Shown here: positions 39,666 to 52,200 of the stretch, one piece after another | Position numbering within the stretch: the first letter of the stretch is position 1 | Layout of the letters: the number at the start of each line of letters is the position of its first letter | Assembly (NCBI GenBank): GCA_002007465.1 | Contig: LNAC01000031.1 | Coordinates: 4,722,433 to 4,786,432, forward strand | DNA length: 64,000 nucleotides | Origin: Ailurus styani | Taxonomy: Eukaryota; Chordata; Mammalia; Carnivora; Ailuridae | Direction of reading: 5' to 3' | The notes under the pieces: generated by a model | What the model saw: only the letters and a program-made list of their open reading frames with translations | Database searches by the model: none | What the model was told of the DNA's origin: nothing | Program-made: the position numbers and the translations under genes

Positions 39666-41229
39666 CTGCAAAGATGTAAAAAGTAATATCTCACAGGAGT
39701 TTGGAGACCCCCCCCAAGGTAAAAACACAGATATTTATGTGTATATATGTATTATAGATCAATATCCCCCTGGTGTTTTGGGGTGCTTCTTGCTGCTATC
39801 ATGGGTGATGCCAGTAGAAGCAAGCAGACATTTGTGAAGTGTCTGTAGAAGAAGGAAAAGCTGCTAACATCCAGGGAATGTCGGGGATGCTTTTTTTTTT
39901 TTTTTATCTTGGGACTTATCGCTCTCCTGACTCTCCGGTGGAGATCATATCCACCCCACGAAGGGGCTGAGAAGGTGCTTACCTTTGTAGCATAAGGTGA
40001 GGAATTTGTCCTTCATCTTCAGTGAAGAAGCAAAATCCTTTGAACATCACCATTTGGTCCTTAGTGTAAATAATTTCATATGATTTTTACCCCTCAGTGC
40101 AGGCTTTGACAAGAGGAAGGAAATGGCAGGAAACACTGGGAGGCACAGGACCCTTGGACTATCCGAACCTGTTCAGATAGATGGTGCTGGTGCCTAAACT
40201 GAGAACTCTCAGAGATGATCTAACATATGCCTCAAGTCCACGGGGTGGATCTGCGTTGCAGATTCTGTGATGTTCAGACATCCTCCTGTATTTGTGGGAG
40301 ACGAGTCTGACATTTCCCAAGGGATTATGTGTTGGTGTTTGATACAGAATAAAGTGCTATGTATGTTGAGCTTCTGCAGGGGGATTGTTTGTCCTTATCA
40401 TCTTTTTGGATCCATGGCAAAATACATGTAAAGGGAGGGAGGCCTAGAGTAGAGGTGAGTTTGTGGTGAAATGACAGCTCTTAAGCTCCAGGACCCCTCA
40501 CTTACTGAGTGCTAGCCGCGTGTTCACAGGGTTGATGGAAAATTTGCAGAAGTAAGGCATTTTAAGACAATAAGACCATTCATTAAGATCGTTGTCTCCC
40601 CTCCCCTTTCCACTGATATCAGGTACTCCCTGGAGTGGCTATGGCCATCTTTGGATCCAGCAAAAGAGAAATCGACTTGGGGATATATTTGGGTTAGAGG
40701 GATATGTTTGTGTTGTTCACGGTCACTGCTGTGTGGAGGTAAGTTGCGGCTGTCCTGAGGTAGCCGTGGCTTTCAGGAATGTTCCTACAGACTTTGGCGC
40801 CAATTAATCAGGACAGAACATTAACAATAAGTCAAAACTGTATAAGCTTCAGGCCCTAACAAAACCTGGATCCACCTTCTCTCTAGGCGTAGCTCTCAGG
40901 TCAACTAGAGTCTATGCAAACCTGTGAACACCCCAACTTAGGATTCCAAGCAAGAACACTGAGAGAAGACCCTCTGATTCTCCTTCTACCCTCTGGTATT
41001 ACATTCACTTCTACATGGTCCTACCCTGTCACCACCAATGAGAGAGATCCATTCTGCACAGCTTTGGCTTGAACCTACACTATTATTTGAACTACAATTT
41101 AGAGCATTTATGCTTATAAGGAAAAAAGAACTGTAAACAATGGATATTAATGAGATGATGTGGCTCTTGGTCTGTATGAATTTCTAATTTAACCCTTCCT
41201 ATAACCACTTATTTGGTTCATTACAAAGA

Positions 41230-42130
41230 GTTACTGTTTCAGCCTAGTAGTATATTTGCTGTGGTGGTGAATTTTTAAAATACATTTTTACTGGAAACAA
41301 AAATATTATAGTGTAAAAACAATAAATTCTTACGTAGAAAACAAAATTCTTCATAATCCAGTCACTGCTACATTTGTTGTAAATTCCTACTTTTTTGCAT
41401 ACGATACGGTATGCATATTCTGTTTAACATATTTCAAAATATTTTTTGACGCAATTGGGATCGTATCCATATTGCTTTGCAATTTGCCTTTTTCATCTAC
41501 CACTGTATCTTGGATATCTTCATGTGTTCCTTTTAAGGGTTGGAGAGCATTTTTATCTGGTGATATCATTAATTTAGTCAATTCCCAATATTTGGGTTGT
41601 TTTCAGGTATTTTGTTTTATTTTTACTATAACAAATGGTGCTGTAATGAGTATCTTTGGTCATTTATCTTTGCACATTTTGGAAGATTTTTTATTCTCTG
41701 TAATATAAATTTTAAATTTTTTCTTGTAATATAAATTTCAAATAGTAAAATTCCAGGGTTAAAGAATAAATATATTTTAAAATATTATTGGATGTTTCCA
41801 AATTGCTCTCTTAACTCGTTGTACCCATTTGTAGACTCACCAGTAATATAGGAGTGCACATTTCTCAACACCCTTGTCAATGACTTTAATTTTTGGTGAT
41901 CTGCAAATAGTACCTAAGGGTTCCTTTAATTTGTAGTTAATATGTTGAATGTCTTTTCATATCTTCATTTCTTACTGTAGTCCATGACTTGCCTGTTTGT
42001 TATTATTATTTTCTTACCCACTTATAAGAGTTCAGGATTACTTGAGATATTAGTCCTTTGTCTTAGTATGACACTTGATTGCAAAGAATACTTGCTATTG
42101 CATTTTAAACTCTTAAATTCTGCTATGAAA
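41230..42130 (-). mobile_element. old L1M LINE fragment, reverse orientation
   Basis: Reversed L1 3'-region order: 'ccatattgctttgcaatttg', 'ttttactataacaaatggtg' and 'tttccaaattgctctcttaa', then a short reversed tail. Confidence 0.75.
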
Positions 42131-42139
42131 ATTCTTTGT

Positions 42140-42320
42140 GGGTGCCTGGGTGGCTCAGTTGGTTAAGCGACTGCCTTCTGCTCAGGTCATGATACTAGAG
42201 TCCCAGGATCAAGTCCTGCATGGGGCTCTCTGCTCAGCAGGGAGTCTGTTTCTACCTCTGACCCAACCCCCCTCTTGTGCTCACTCTCGCTCTCAAATAA
42301 ATGAATAAAGTCTTTAAAAA
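42140..42320 (+). mobile_element. CAN-SINE, intermediate age
   Basis: Head GGTGCCTGGGTGGCTCAGTT, body ending CTCAAATAAATGAATAAAG. An imperfect duplication (attctttg / atcctttg) flanks it. Confidence 0.92.
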
Positions 42321-43248
42321 AATCCTTTGCAATATAGTCAAGGAGGCTATATGTAAATTAATAAAAATAAATGGAGAGGTTTCGTATAGCTAAAAAATTA
42401 GGTTAACAGTGGTCAAAAATTTAATTGGAAGGTAAGTTTGTATTTTATTAGGGGAGAAGTTGTCACTTCTTCTTAAACCAAGGCAACAGACTAAGTCTGA
42501 AGCAAGGGTTCTATTGCCAGATTACAAAACGCTCTGTGATTAGAAATTAGTCTTCTAGCAGACAGCATGAGACATGAATGGCTTATTTTTATTTTTAAAG
42601 ATTTTACTACCCAATACCAGGCTGTACATCTAACATTATATCCAGAAAAGTTAGAAATATTTTAATTTTATATAAAACTAATTTGAATTTGGCTCCTAGA
42701 TCGAATTATGTTGGATGTTTTTCATAGAAACTGGGGTATTATTTTGCACAGTTAGCTCTGACTTGCTCATATTTCTGATACGTATTGAGTACAAATGAAT
42801 CAATAATTTTTTATGCATACATTAGGCTTGCTATAAATACTGGGATTGTTAGAAGACAAAAATCTCTGGATCAGAAGTCACAATTTGTCAGCCTGCTGGT
42901 TGTATCTGCCCCACAGATAGAGTAAATGTTCTGAACTAGTTGCTAATGCTTATAAATGGTTTCATGTAAAACCTGATTTCTCATTCCTCTCGAAAAATAC
43001 AATTTGGGCTCTAATGGATTATATACATATTGATAAAGAAGTAGAACTGCATGGCGAATAGTCTTTTATAGACAGGCTAAGTGGTCTTCAGTTTGCCACA
43101 GTTCCTGCCCTTCTTTATGTTGACACCAGGCCCCTTCACTCATTGTTGGACATTTTGTAGGCAAATAAAAATATAAGAAGCCATGTCTGTAAAAAAGTCC
43201 TTAACTTTTTCATTAATAAATTAACGAAGACATCAAAAATTTCTTTGC

Positions 43249-43254
43249 TTTATT
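43249..43254 (-). terminator. FAM81B: candidate FAM81B poly(A) signal
   Basis: AATAAA on the minus strand (TTTATT on +) about 150 nt beyond the stop. It would give a short 3' UTR. Confidence 0.55.
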
Positions 43255-46200
43255 GGATTTTCTGGCACATTAATCTCCTTAAAAAGGTGGTAAGAAATGC
43301 AGAGATATAAGAAGCAGTAAACACCCCAGAGATACTAACTTCTTTCCAGCTCTTACCAACAATCCACTATATTGGCTGGTGAGAAAGATGGCTGAAAAGG
43401 TTTATACCTCCTGGAGTTCCACTATCTTGCGCTGTAATTTCTTTAGGTCTTTCTGTACTTTATATTTCTCTAAATCCATCTTTGTTTTCTGTATTTGTTG
43501 GAGGGAGCTGAGAGAGTCGTGAATTGATTTAAATCCTGGAAGAGGATATGAGAATAGGTATACTTAAATTAAACAATGCATTGGAACTTTTTTTTTAAAC
43601 AAAAGTTGCTAATCAGCAGTTCTGCCATAATTGATCATTTAATTAAAAGCATATTAAATTCCATTAAGACCAGTCTAAAAATGTACAATAATCCATTTCT
43701 TATATGTCATGAAGATGCATTATTGGTAGTGTTTCAGCTTGTGTCTGGCTTCATTGTGAAAATTCACTTTAGTTCTTCTCCTCCTTGCCCAAATATATTG
43801 CATAACAAAATAGTTCTATATTTCAAGAAAGAAATTTAAAATATTTTCTTCTCTTTTGATAAGAAAGTTTGATAAGAAATTTTGATGCTCTTTTTTTTTT
43901 TTAATTCTTGTTACCAAATTGGAGATAAAGAACACAGGTGAGATTTTAAAATTTCTCAGAAAGTAACCCGTTGAGGGACCTAAGGAGTGGCCACCAGCTG
44001 TTCCCCCGGCACCCCCCACCCGGTGCTTTGTCTCTCTCTTATGCAAGTCTAGTCACTCCTGACACGAGCTACCTACCAGACCCACCAGACCTACCAGACC
44101 TTGAGCTTCTTAGGGTACAGCCCATTTCTTATTCACTGGGCCTTTCACATAGTCATTTCTTAACACATTTTTAATAAAGGCATAGAGGAGCAAACCACGC
44201 ATTTGGAATTCCCCTTTGCTAGAACTTCAGGTTAGTAAAATGAAGAAACAGAGATTGCAAATTCCTCTTTAGCTCATCCTGGGGATGTACTAATGGAATG
44301 AATATAATTAAATCTCTGGTGCTAAGGTAGAAAACAGTGCCCTAAAAGAAGGGTCACTTAAGTTTGAGATACGATTCCTGGCCAGATAATTCATGATATT
44401 GATTTGGCAGTGGGAGATGGGGGCTAAGGGCAGTGTGGGTCAGATTTCCAGGCAGTAAATTTTACTTATATGCTAGGAACATCTGGCAGAATGAGACCAT
44501 AATATCTTCCCAAGACACCTTCAAGGCATCTCTATACAGGACCAAAATTTGGGAGAATTTGCATGAATTTTTGGATAACTAGAAGACAGAAAATGAGATA
44601 GGTCTTTCTTTAATAAAGGAACCTCTGGTTCCTTGTAGTTCCCTTAGGACTGTGACTCAAGGCAGATGGCGGCTCCACAGCACCTATCCCGTGTCCTTCC
44701 CTTTGACAAATTAGATGAGCCTTTCAAATTAATCCTCTTTGATGTTAGCTCAGCTTGACACTGCTGCCATTAGCCTCCTTAAGAAGAAAAGCAGTCTTTA
44801 TACTGGACTCTGTTAATTCATCTCTCTTTGTCACTTCTAAAGGTCAGGTCTCCAGTCTGACATCTGTCCAGGCTCATTACCTGCAGTTCAATGAGGGACA
44901 TTTGATTTCAGGTCCTAATTTCATGACCTACCACAAGTCAGGCCTTGATCTCAAGGACTTTGCAAGTCTAACAATTCTATGATTCTATGATCTTAGTAAA
45001 AACAACAACAACAACAACAACAAAAAAAACTCACAATCTTGGCAAGCTTGTGACATTGCCAAGTCCAAATGAAGGAAGTAAGCTTGTTTACCTGCCTTCC
45101 AATGGTATGCTGACATTCTATGGGATACTTAGAAAAGTCAGATTAAATACAAAAGGATATCGATGATGACAAGACTGATCCATGGCCATGAGCTCAAAGT
45201 AGACAACTCTGAGGGATTGGATAAGCAAGGACTAGTGTTCTTAATCAAAGGTGTCTGCTCACCTGATTGATATTCACTCTGCATTTTCTCTAATTCACCC
45301 CAGATGTGCTTTTCCAGTTGGTTCATCTTTTTGAACAGTTTATTTTCTATATGCTTTACTTTGCTTAGTTCTGCTTCCTGTTTCTCTGTGTTGATGAGAT
45401 TCTCTAATTTGCTTGAAAGCTTCAGTAATTTTTCTTCCATTTTATTTTCAGACTTTTCCTATAAAAGATATCATGTGATAAAACTCGGCAGAAAAGAAAA
45501 CTTATGTGGATTTGTATTTCAGCTTAGAGAATGTTTTTAACAAGTTCACTTTTCCACATTAAACATGAAAAATCTCACCAAGTTCCCCTGTAGCTAGAAC
45601 TGTGTTCACAATTGTGAGTTCATCCCTTTGTCTGGCCTTGTTTGTAGTTTCTAGAATTCTGCATGTGATGGGAGAAAGAAAAGAAAGGGCTGTGGTCTTG
45701 CTGAAATGCCTTGAGGATTTGGAATTATAGTCTGGTGTTTAAAGAAGTGTGGCCAAGGAAGGCATTTTAGACACTGCTTAACCTAAGGTCCTGGACATGC
45801 TCCTGTTAGGTGTCCACATTCCCTCAGGCTTCATATCTCCAGGTGGACAGAGTTCAGCTAAAATAGTGATTCTTGAGCCCTGTTGTCTATTCATAGCACC
45901 TGGACCATCACACCACCCCCTGAAACTCTGATTCAGTTGGTCCACAGTGGAGTTTAGGAATTTATCTAGTTTAAAAACTCTCCAAGTGATTCTAATTGCA
46001 GCGAGCTGGGGACTCCTGGGCAGCCCAAGGTTCATTAGCTGCTCTGCTCCTTCTCACCCCGCACGGGGAATTCGCAAGCAGCTACTGGGGAAGACTGACT
46101 CGGAGCTCCTTTGATTCTCCTGTCTTTGGCCCTGTCTGCTTGAGGGAGGTGGACTCCAGTCTCTCTCTTACTTGTTGTGGGAAGCTTCTGCCTGCAGGTG

Positions 46201-49200
46201 ACCCTGTGGTCCCCTAGTGCTGCCTATGGTGGATGAGTCTAACTCCAGGAGAACTTAGCAGGCCCTCTTGGCTGCACATCAGACCACACAAACTTCAGTA
46301 ACCTTATCAGTGGTAAAGCTGTCATGGTTATCTCCATCTCTTGGACTCCTGTCTCTGTCAGCTGCCCAAAGGCCCTCTGCCGAAGTTCCAGCAACATCTT
46401 ATCTGATTCATCAGCAAGGCTGGCAGTCCCTGGTGACACAGATGGCCCTGTGCTGCTCTCCTGTGGGGGCCAGCAGCTGGCTGGCGGAGCTGGCCGGAGT
46501 GGAAAGGAACGTGCAATGAACAGATTTCTCCTCCATCCTCGTAGTCTTGCCTCGAAGTTGGGGATTCTCTACAAGTTTGGATCTGGAAAGGAGTTTTGAA
46601 AACCTTTGGCCTACTAATGGATCTTCGGAGAGGTAAACTGACTTGTCTGTGGCAGAGTTTTTTAGGCTTTATTGTGTCCAAGCATCAGCCAGGGAGCTTG
46701 CCTGGAAGCACAGATCCCCAGAGGAGTACCCGGGGGTCTGATGCTGCTCAGGTTGGGACCAGGAATCTGTATTTAAAACAACAACAACAACAACAAAAAA
46801 CAACAAAACCCCCAACACTTCTCATTAGGTTATTCTGTCCTAGGTAGAGCACACTCAGAAGTATGGGTTCATGGAGTTGGAGAGTAGCACACAGGACCAA
46901 GAGGCAGGCCCCTCGATTCCTATCCGGGGCAGGAAAGGAAAGTTACTGACACAGTGATTGTGACTGTGAATGTCACAATGGAACTTTCAAGACCTTGACT
47001 CACTGGACTCACTGCTAATATCCAGACCATGATTCTTTCAGCTGTTTACTTCAGGAATAACAGATCTCCTTACCAGTTTTTCCTGTAGGAGCTTCAGACA
47101 TTGATTTATGTGGCCAAGGTGGTCTTTTTCATAGGTGATGAACCGGCTTTCTGTCCATTTTTGGTGGTTCTCAACTTCCTCATATAGATGATTTGAAAGT
47201 GAATTAAATCTAAGGGAGAAATATTTATATTTTAATAGGTAAATTTAAACATAAAACCAAAATTTAATATTAAAAAATGCAATTTTTTTATTCAGATGTT
47301 AAGGCTCAAGATGTCTAGCGAGTACTTACAGTTTAATGTGGGAGGTGGCAGGAGAAGGGGCACATTCTGGATCCCTGTCCCGAGCTTGCATTCAACCCAG
47401 CTGCTGACAACACCCCTCCTCATACCTTGAACTACACATATGCACAGTGACAGACACACAGACACACACACATCATCCATGCACATTTCCTCTTAGGGCC
47501 CGGGGTGCATTGTATGTGTGGAAGAAGTGATAAGTCACTTGGGATGGAGATAGCACTCTGTGGTAGGGGTCAGCAGACTTTTTCTATAAAGGGGCAGGTA
47601 GTAAACATTTAGACTCTGTGGGCCACATGGTCTCCGTGGCAACCACTCAGTTCTAGAAGGACTCAATGCTGCCGTTGCAGTGGGAAAGCAGCCACATACG
47701 ATACAAATAAGCATGGCTTACTTATAAACAAATAATGAACATGGTTGTGGTCTAATCTAACTTTATATACACTGAAATTTAAATAGCCTATAATCACATG
47801 TCATAAAATATAAATTTTTGTAAAAATTAGCCGAAAGTGTACAAATCATTCTTAGTAGTGGGCAGATTTGGGTAAGGGTGGTAGTTTGGGGAATCCCTGT
47901 TCTAGGGGGGTCACTACCTGGCTGGGGGAGGAGGTGGGCCTGAGAAAAGTCACAGATGGGGGAGTGGGGAAGGGAGCCCAAGAGGACTTCGGGAAAGCAG
48001 AGTGTCCATGAGAGACGGTCCTCAGTTGTCTTTTCTGTCTCTGTTGCTTCCCATGGGTCTCTGTGGATTCTTTGAGGGGTGGGGGGCAGGAAGGGCTGAA
48101 AGAGGTACTGAGTTACTTATGTGGAACAAAACAACTGTAATACGGTAAGATGCTGGAAGTGACTGCTGGCAGCGGGATGAATATTAAATAGCAGAGAATG
48201 AAGGATTTTTTAAAATGGAAGTGGTTATTACAATGAGAGTAAAGGTTTGAAATCATGTACCTTCAGTTTGAAAAGTCACTGTATAGTGGCTGAGGGTGTG
48301 AGCAGGAAGGAGTCACCACAGCTGGCACAGCTGAGAGCTACGGGTCTGAGAATCACCTTTTGGAAAAGGCAGTATATGAGAAAGGCATGGTGCACGGTGT
48401 TGGTTATTGAGGATATTCAGATTACCTTACAAGTGGGTGGCTTGTGATTGTTTTCAGGACAAATCATATGCAGATAATTTAGTTTGTGGTCTTTCTCATT
48501 GGAAACTGCCTAAGAGGGCGCCTGGGTGGCTCAGTGGGTTGAAGCCTCTGCTTTCGGCTCAGGTCATGATCTCGGCGTCCTGGGATCGAGGCCCGCATCG
48601 GGCTCTCTGCTCAGCAGGGAGCCTGCTTCCTCCTCTCCTTGTCTCTCTGCCTGCCTCTGCCTCTCTGCCTACTTGTAATCTCTCTCTCTGTGTCAAATAA
48701 ATAAATAAAATCTTTAAAAAAAAAAAAAAAAACTGCCTAAGACATGCTGGACATCCATAGCATGTCTGTGCCTCTTTAGCTTCCCCGAAGAAGTGTTCCA
48801 ACTGATACTGGGAAAAGACTGGTTATATGAATGAGGCCATTTCCATTTTCATTTAGACCAGTGGGCATCTAACAATGTACAGAGACGTTTTTGGTTGTCA
48901 CAACTTGGAGGTGCTCCTGATGTGCAGATAGTAGAGGCCAGAAATACTGTTAAACATCGTACAGTACACAGGACAGCCTCACCATAAAGAATTATCCAGG
49001 GTGCCTGGGTGGCTCAGTGGGTTAAAGCCTCTGCTTTCGGCTCAGGTCATGATCTCAGCGTCCTGGGATCGAGGCCCGCATTGGGCTCCCTGCTCAGCGG
49101 GGAGCCTGCTTCCTCCTCTCCCTGTCTCTCTGCCTGCCTCTCTGCCTACTTGTAATCTCTCTGTGTGTGTCAAATAAATAAATAAAATCTTAAAAAAAAA

Positions 49201-52200
49201 AAAAAAGAATTATCCAGCCAAAATGCCAATAGTGCCCACACCGAGAAACCAGGATTTAGATGATGAAGTCAAGGAATGGGAAAAGTTAATTTTCCAATAG
49301 TTATATTAGTTGTAGTATAATAGCTGAATTCTGATCTTCATCTCCATGAATTATCACACCTTTTGATCCGGAGAGAGAGAGATTTTTCACATAGAAAGCA
49401 TACCTTGATTCAGGTGAGTACTTCAGTGAAGGAGATACCTTTGGTTACTCTTCCTGTTCTTATTCTAATCATGATTTGCAAACACCTTTGCTGGGGCCTA
49501 ACAGCTGAAGGAGCTCAGACAAATACATTCCCAACTGACACAGGGACAACCTCATTTTAGCCAACTGTTTCTATGTCTGGAACACTCTTTCTTAGAACAC
49601 ACAGTGGCTCTTGCCTCATCTCACTCAGATTTCTATTCAAGCACCACTTACCACCTTAACCTAGGACTTTTTTTAAACCGCACTTAACAAAAGCTTTCAT
49701 TTTCCCCATCTGACCCTACTTCATTTTTCTCCAAAATGCTTATCACCATGTGTGATATATATATGTAATTTGTGTGCTGTCTGCTTCACTAGAACCTAAG
49801 CTCCATGAAAGCATTTTGCTTTGTTCACGGCAATGAACAATGACTGGAATATAGGAAGTGCTCAATGAATAGTTGAATAAATGGGTAAATGATCATTCTT
49901 TCTCACTCGATAACTTTTACTAGGGCTGTTCACAAATAATAAATCACACTCTTGCTGAGATATTTCAAGATCTGATCTTCAGTTTTCATCTTCCCTTTCC
50001 TATCTCTGGAGGAAATATTAAGTAATAGTGATGGTTAGGAAGGACAGTAAATCCCCAGATAATCAAGAGGTAGCTTTGCAGTTGGGAATCCAGCCTTCAC
50101 TGTTCACCTTTACTGTGTATATAAATGTGAGCATTTAGTCTCATTACTGATACAGTATTAACATCTCTCTGAACACCAGGGAGCCATTAAATGTATCCAA
50201 GTAATATCTTTAGAAGCACACATCAGTAATTAGAATTCTGAAATTAAAATAAAGCCATAAAGAATGAGTTACTACTTATGATCATTTTACTCCAAGGTTT
50301 TGCCTGCAGTTGGAGACTGACTTTCCTGGTAACCACCAAAAGTCAGACTGTGGGTAGTTTATGAAAATATGAAAGCATTTTTTAAAAAGCATTCTCCTTG
50401 AAAGATAAAAAGAGTAAGCTAAAATAGAGGTTTATGTAAATCTCGTTCTTTCCTTCGACTTTCCCCTAACATAATGGACATGATTTTCCAAGAAAGAAGT
50501 ACTTTTCTGTGAATTGCAGAATTTACAGTTAAAATTTCAACAGGATGAATTTACCTTGGATGACATTCGCATTTTAGTTCCCAGATCCTTTATTCCAATT
50601 GTTATGGTTGTATTTCTATCAGATACAGGTAGGTATAGATAGGAAGACAGGGAGGAAGGGAAGTAGGTAGATGTATGGCTGCATAGATAGCTTTTTTTTT
50701 CCCCCCTTTTTCAAAAAACACAAAAGTCACACTTTTAAATTATGGCCAGAGACCTTAGTAGGATAATATGTGATACAGATTTTACAAAATTTTTATATGG
50801 GTGGAATCAAGTTAATATACATACCAAGGATTATAATAAGGGAGAAAGTTGCAAAAGGGTAAAATAAAACTTAACGGGGATCTGTAGACATAGCAGAGAG
50901 CTATGGTGAATATGAATGCTGAGGGAGAGTGTGGGGCTCGCAATGATCATCCTAGTGATCACTGTGGTTATGATAGACATACATGAATGAGGACATAGCC
51001 CTATTCTGGGCCTTTTTTTTTTTTTTAAACCGGTTCACTTATGTCTCAAAATCACTGTCTTACATTCAATAAGGGATTGAACTTTTCTGGAAGACATGAA
51101 AAGTTTAAATTCTTGGATACCCTTACCATTAACAGGCTCTCAAGAATTCAGATAATGGCTTTAACAAGGTCAGTCTTTGGAGATTGAATCTAAGATTTTA
51201 AGTTTCATGTTTAGAAGAAATAAATTAATTCCAAGAAACATTATTTTCCTACTAAATTTGTACCTGTATACTTAAACTAACTTCTTTAGGTCCTGTGGCT
51301 CCTAATTAATGACACTAATAAAGAGCAATTCCAACTCTATGCTGATAGGAAGATTTTGTTTATCATTCCATCTTGTACTTGAGCTTAAATCTCAATACCT
51401 TCCTAGCCTCATACCTTCATAATTTCAAGCAGATGTGATCTTTCCATTCCCTAAATTTCTGTAGCACAATTAGTTTACTAGTGGTTGGAATTGTGAGGTG
51501 GCGGTGTCATAGATCAGTAAAATAACCTGAGATTTGGAGTCAGACACTTTCTAAGTATGTAACTTTGGGCAAATTTTTTAATTTCCATAATTGCATTTCC
51601 CCATCACTAAAATGGGGATAAGAGCTGGATACACCTGAATATGTTGATCACTTAGTGATTGATAAATATTTGTAAATAACAATTAGTATATTTGTTATTT
51701 CTGCCTACTGATATATCTCATTTAACATTGTCTTAACTTTTACTTTACCTGTGTTTAGCTTTTCATTTATTTATGGACTTCCCCCCAACTATATGTGGCT
51801 ATGATTTTGTCTTTGAATATTCCAAAACACAACTTACATGTTTTCAGTTCTCAGAATATTCATTCATTCATTCATTCATTGGCTTCCATTTGTGTCTGAA
51901 TGTGCTATGTGCTGAGAATACATAGATGGATGGAGGAGACATCCGTGACTTGAGTAGCTTGTAATTTAATACTGTGGTAGCATTTTCAAAGCTGTGTGGG
52001 GAGATTTGAGTCTATGCATTTGTTTCGTTGATTGAATAATTTTTCTTTTCTTATAAATCACTGTCAATTAAACATTGTCAGCAGCAAGAGCTATCTAGGG
52101 AGTGAATGGTTTGTACTTCCCCTGCCAAACCCTTGCTAAAAGACAGCTGTATTTTATGATGACTAAGACTCTGACTAAGTAAGTGACTTACTTAGGACAT

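Larger units (their letters stand above)
31016..43240. other. intergenic region between two convergent genes
   Basis: About 12 kb between the TTC37 and FAM81B 3' ends. It holds MIR fragments, an MLT1-like LTR, three CAN-SINEs, an L2 piece, an L1M piece and microsatellites, listed separately. The stretches 31,016-32,020, 32,130-33,820, 34,275-35,880, 36,060-37,240 and 39,660-41,180 show no gene, RNA or repeat I can name. Open frames there (for example 35,376-35,666, + strand, 96 codons) match no protein I know. Confidence 0.6.
43536..45262 (-). other. FAM81B: FAM81B last intron
   Basis: No young SINE is present. It contains a short imperfect tandem repeat CTACCAGACC near 44,070-44,101 and an (AAC)n run at 45,000-45,026. 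The rest, including 44,110-44,990, is unassigned. Confidence 0.6.
45459..47073 (-). other. FAM81B: FAM81B intron
   Basis: Contains two MER5A-like fragments (about 45,785-46,020 and 46,640-46,845). The middle, 46,020-46,640, is richer in G+C than its surroundings and open in several frames, but no protein is recognised there. Confidence 0.55.
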
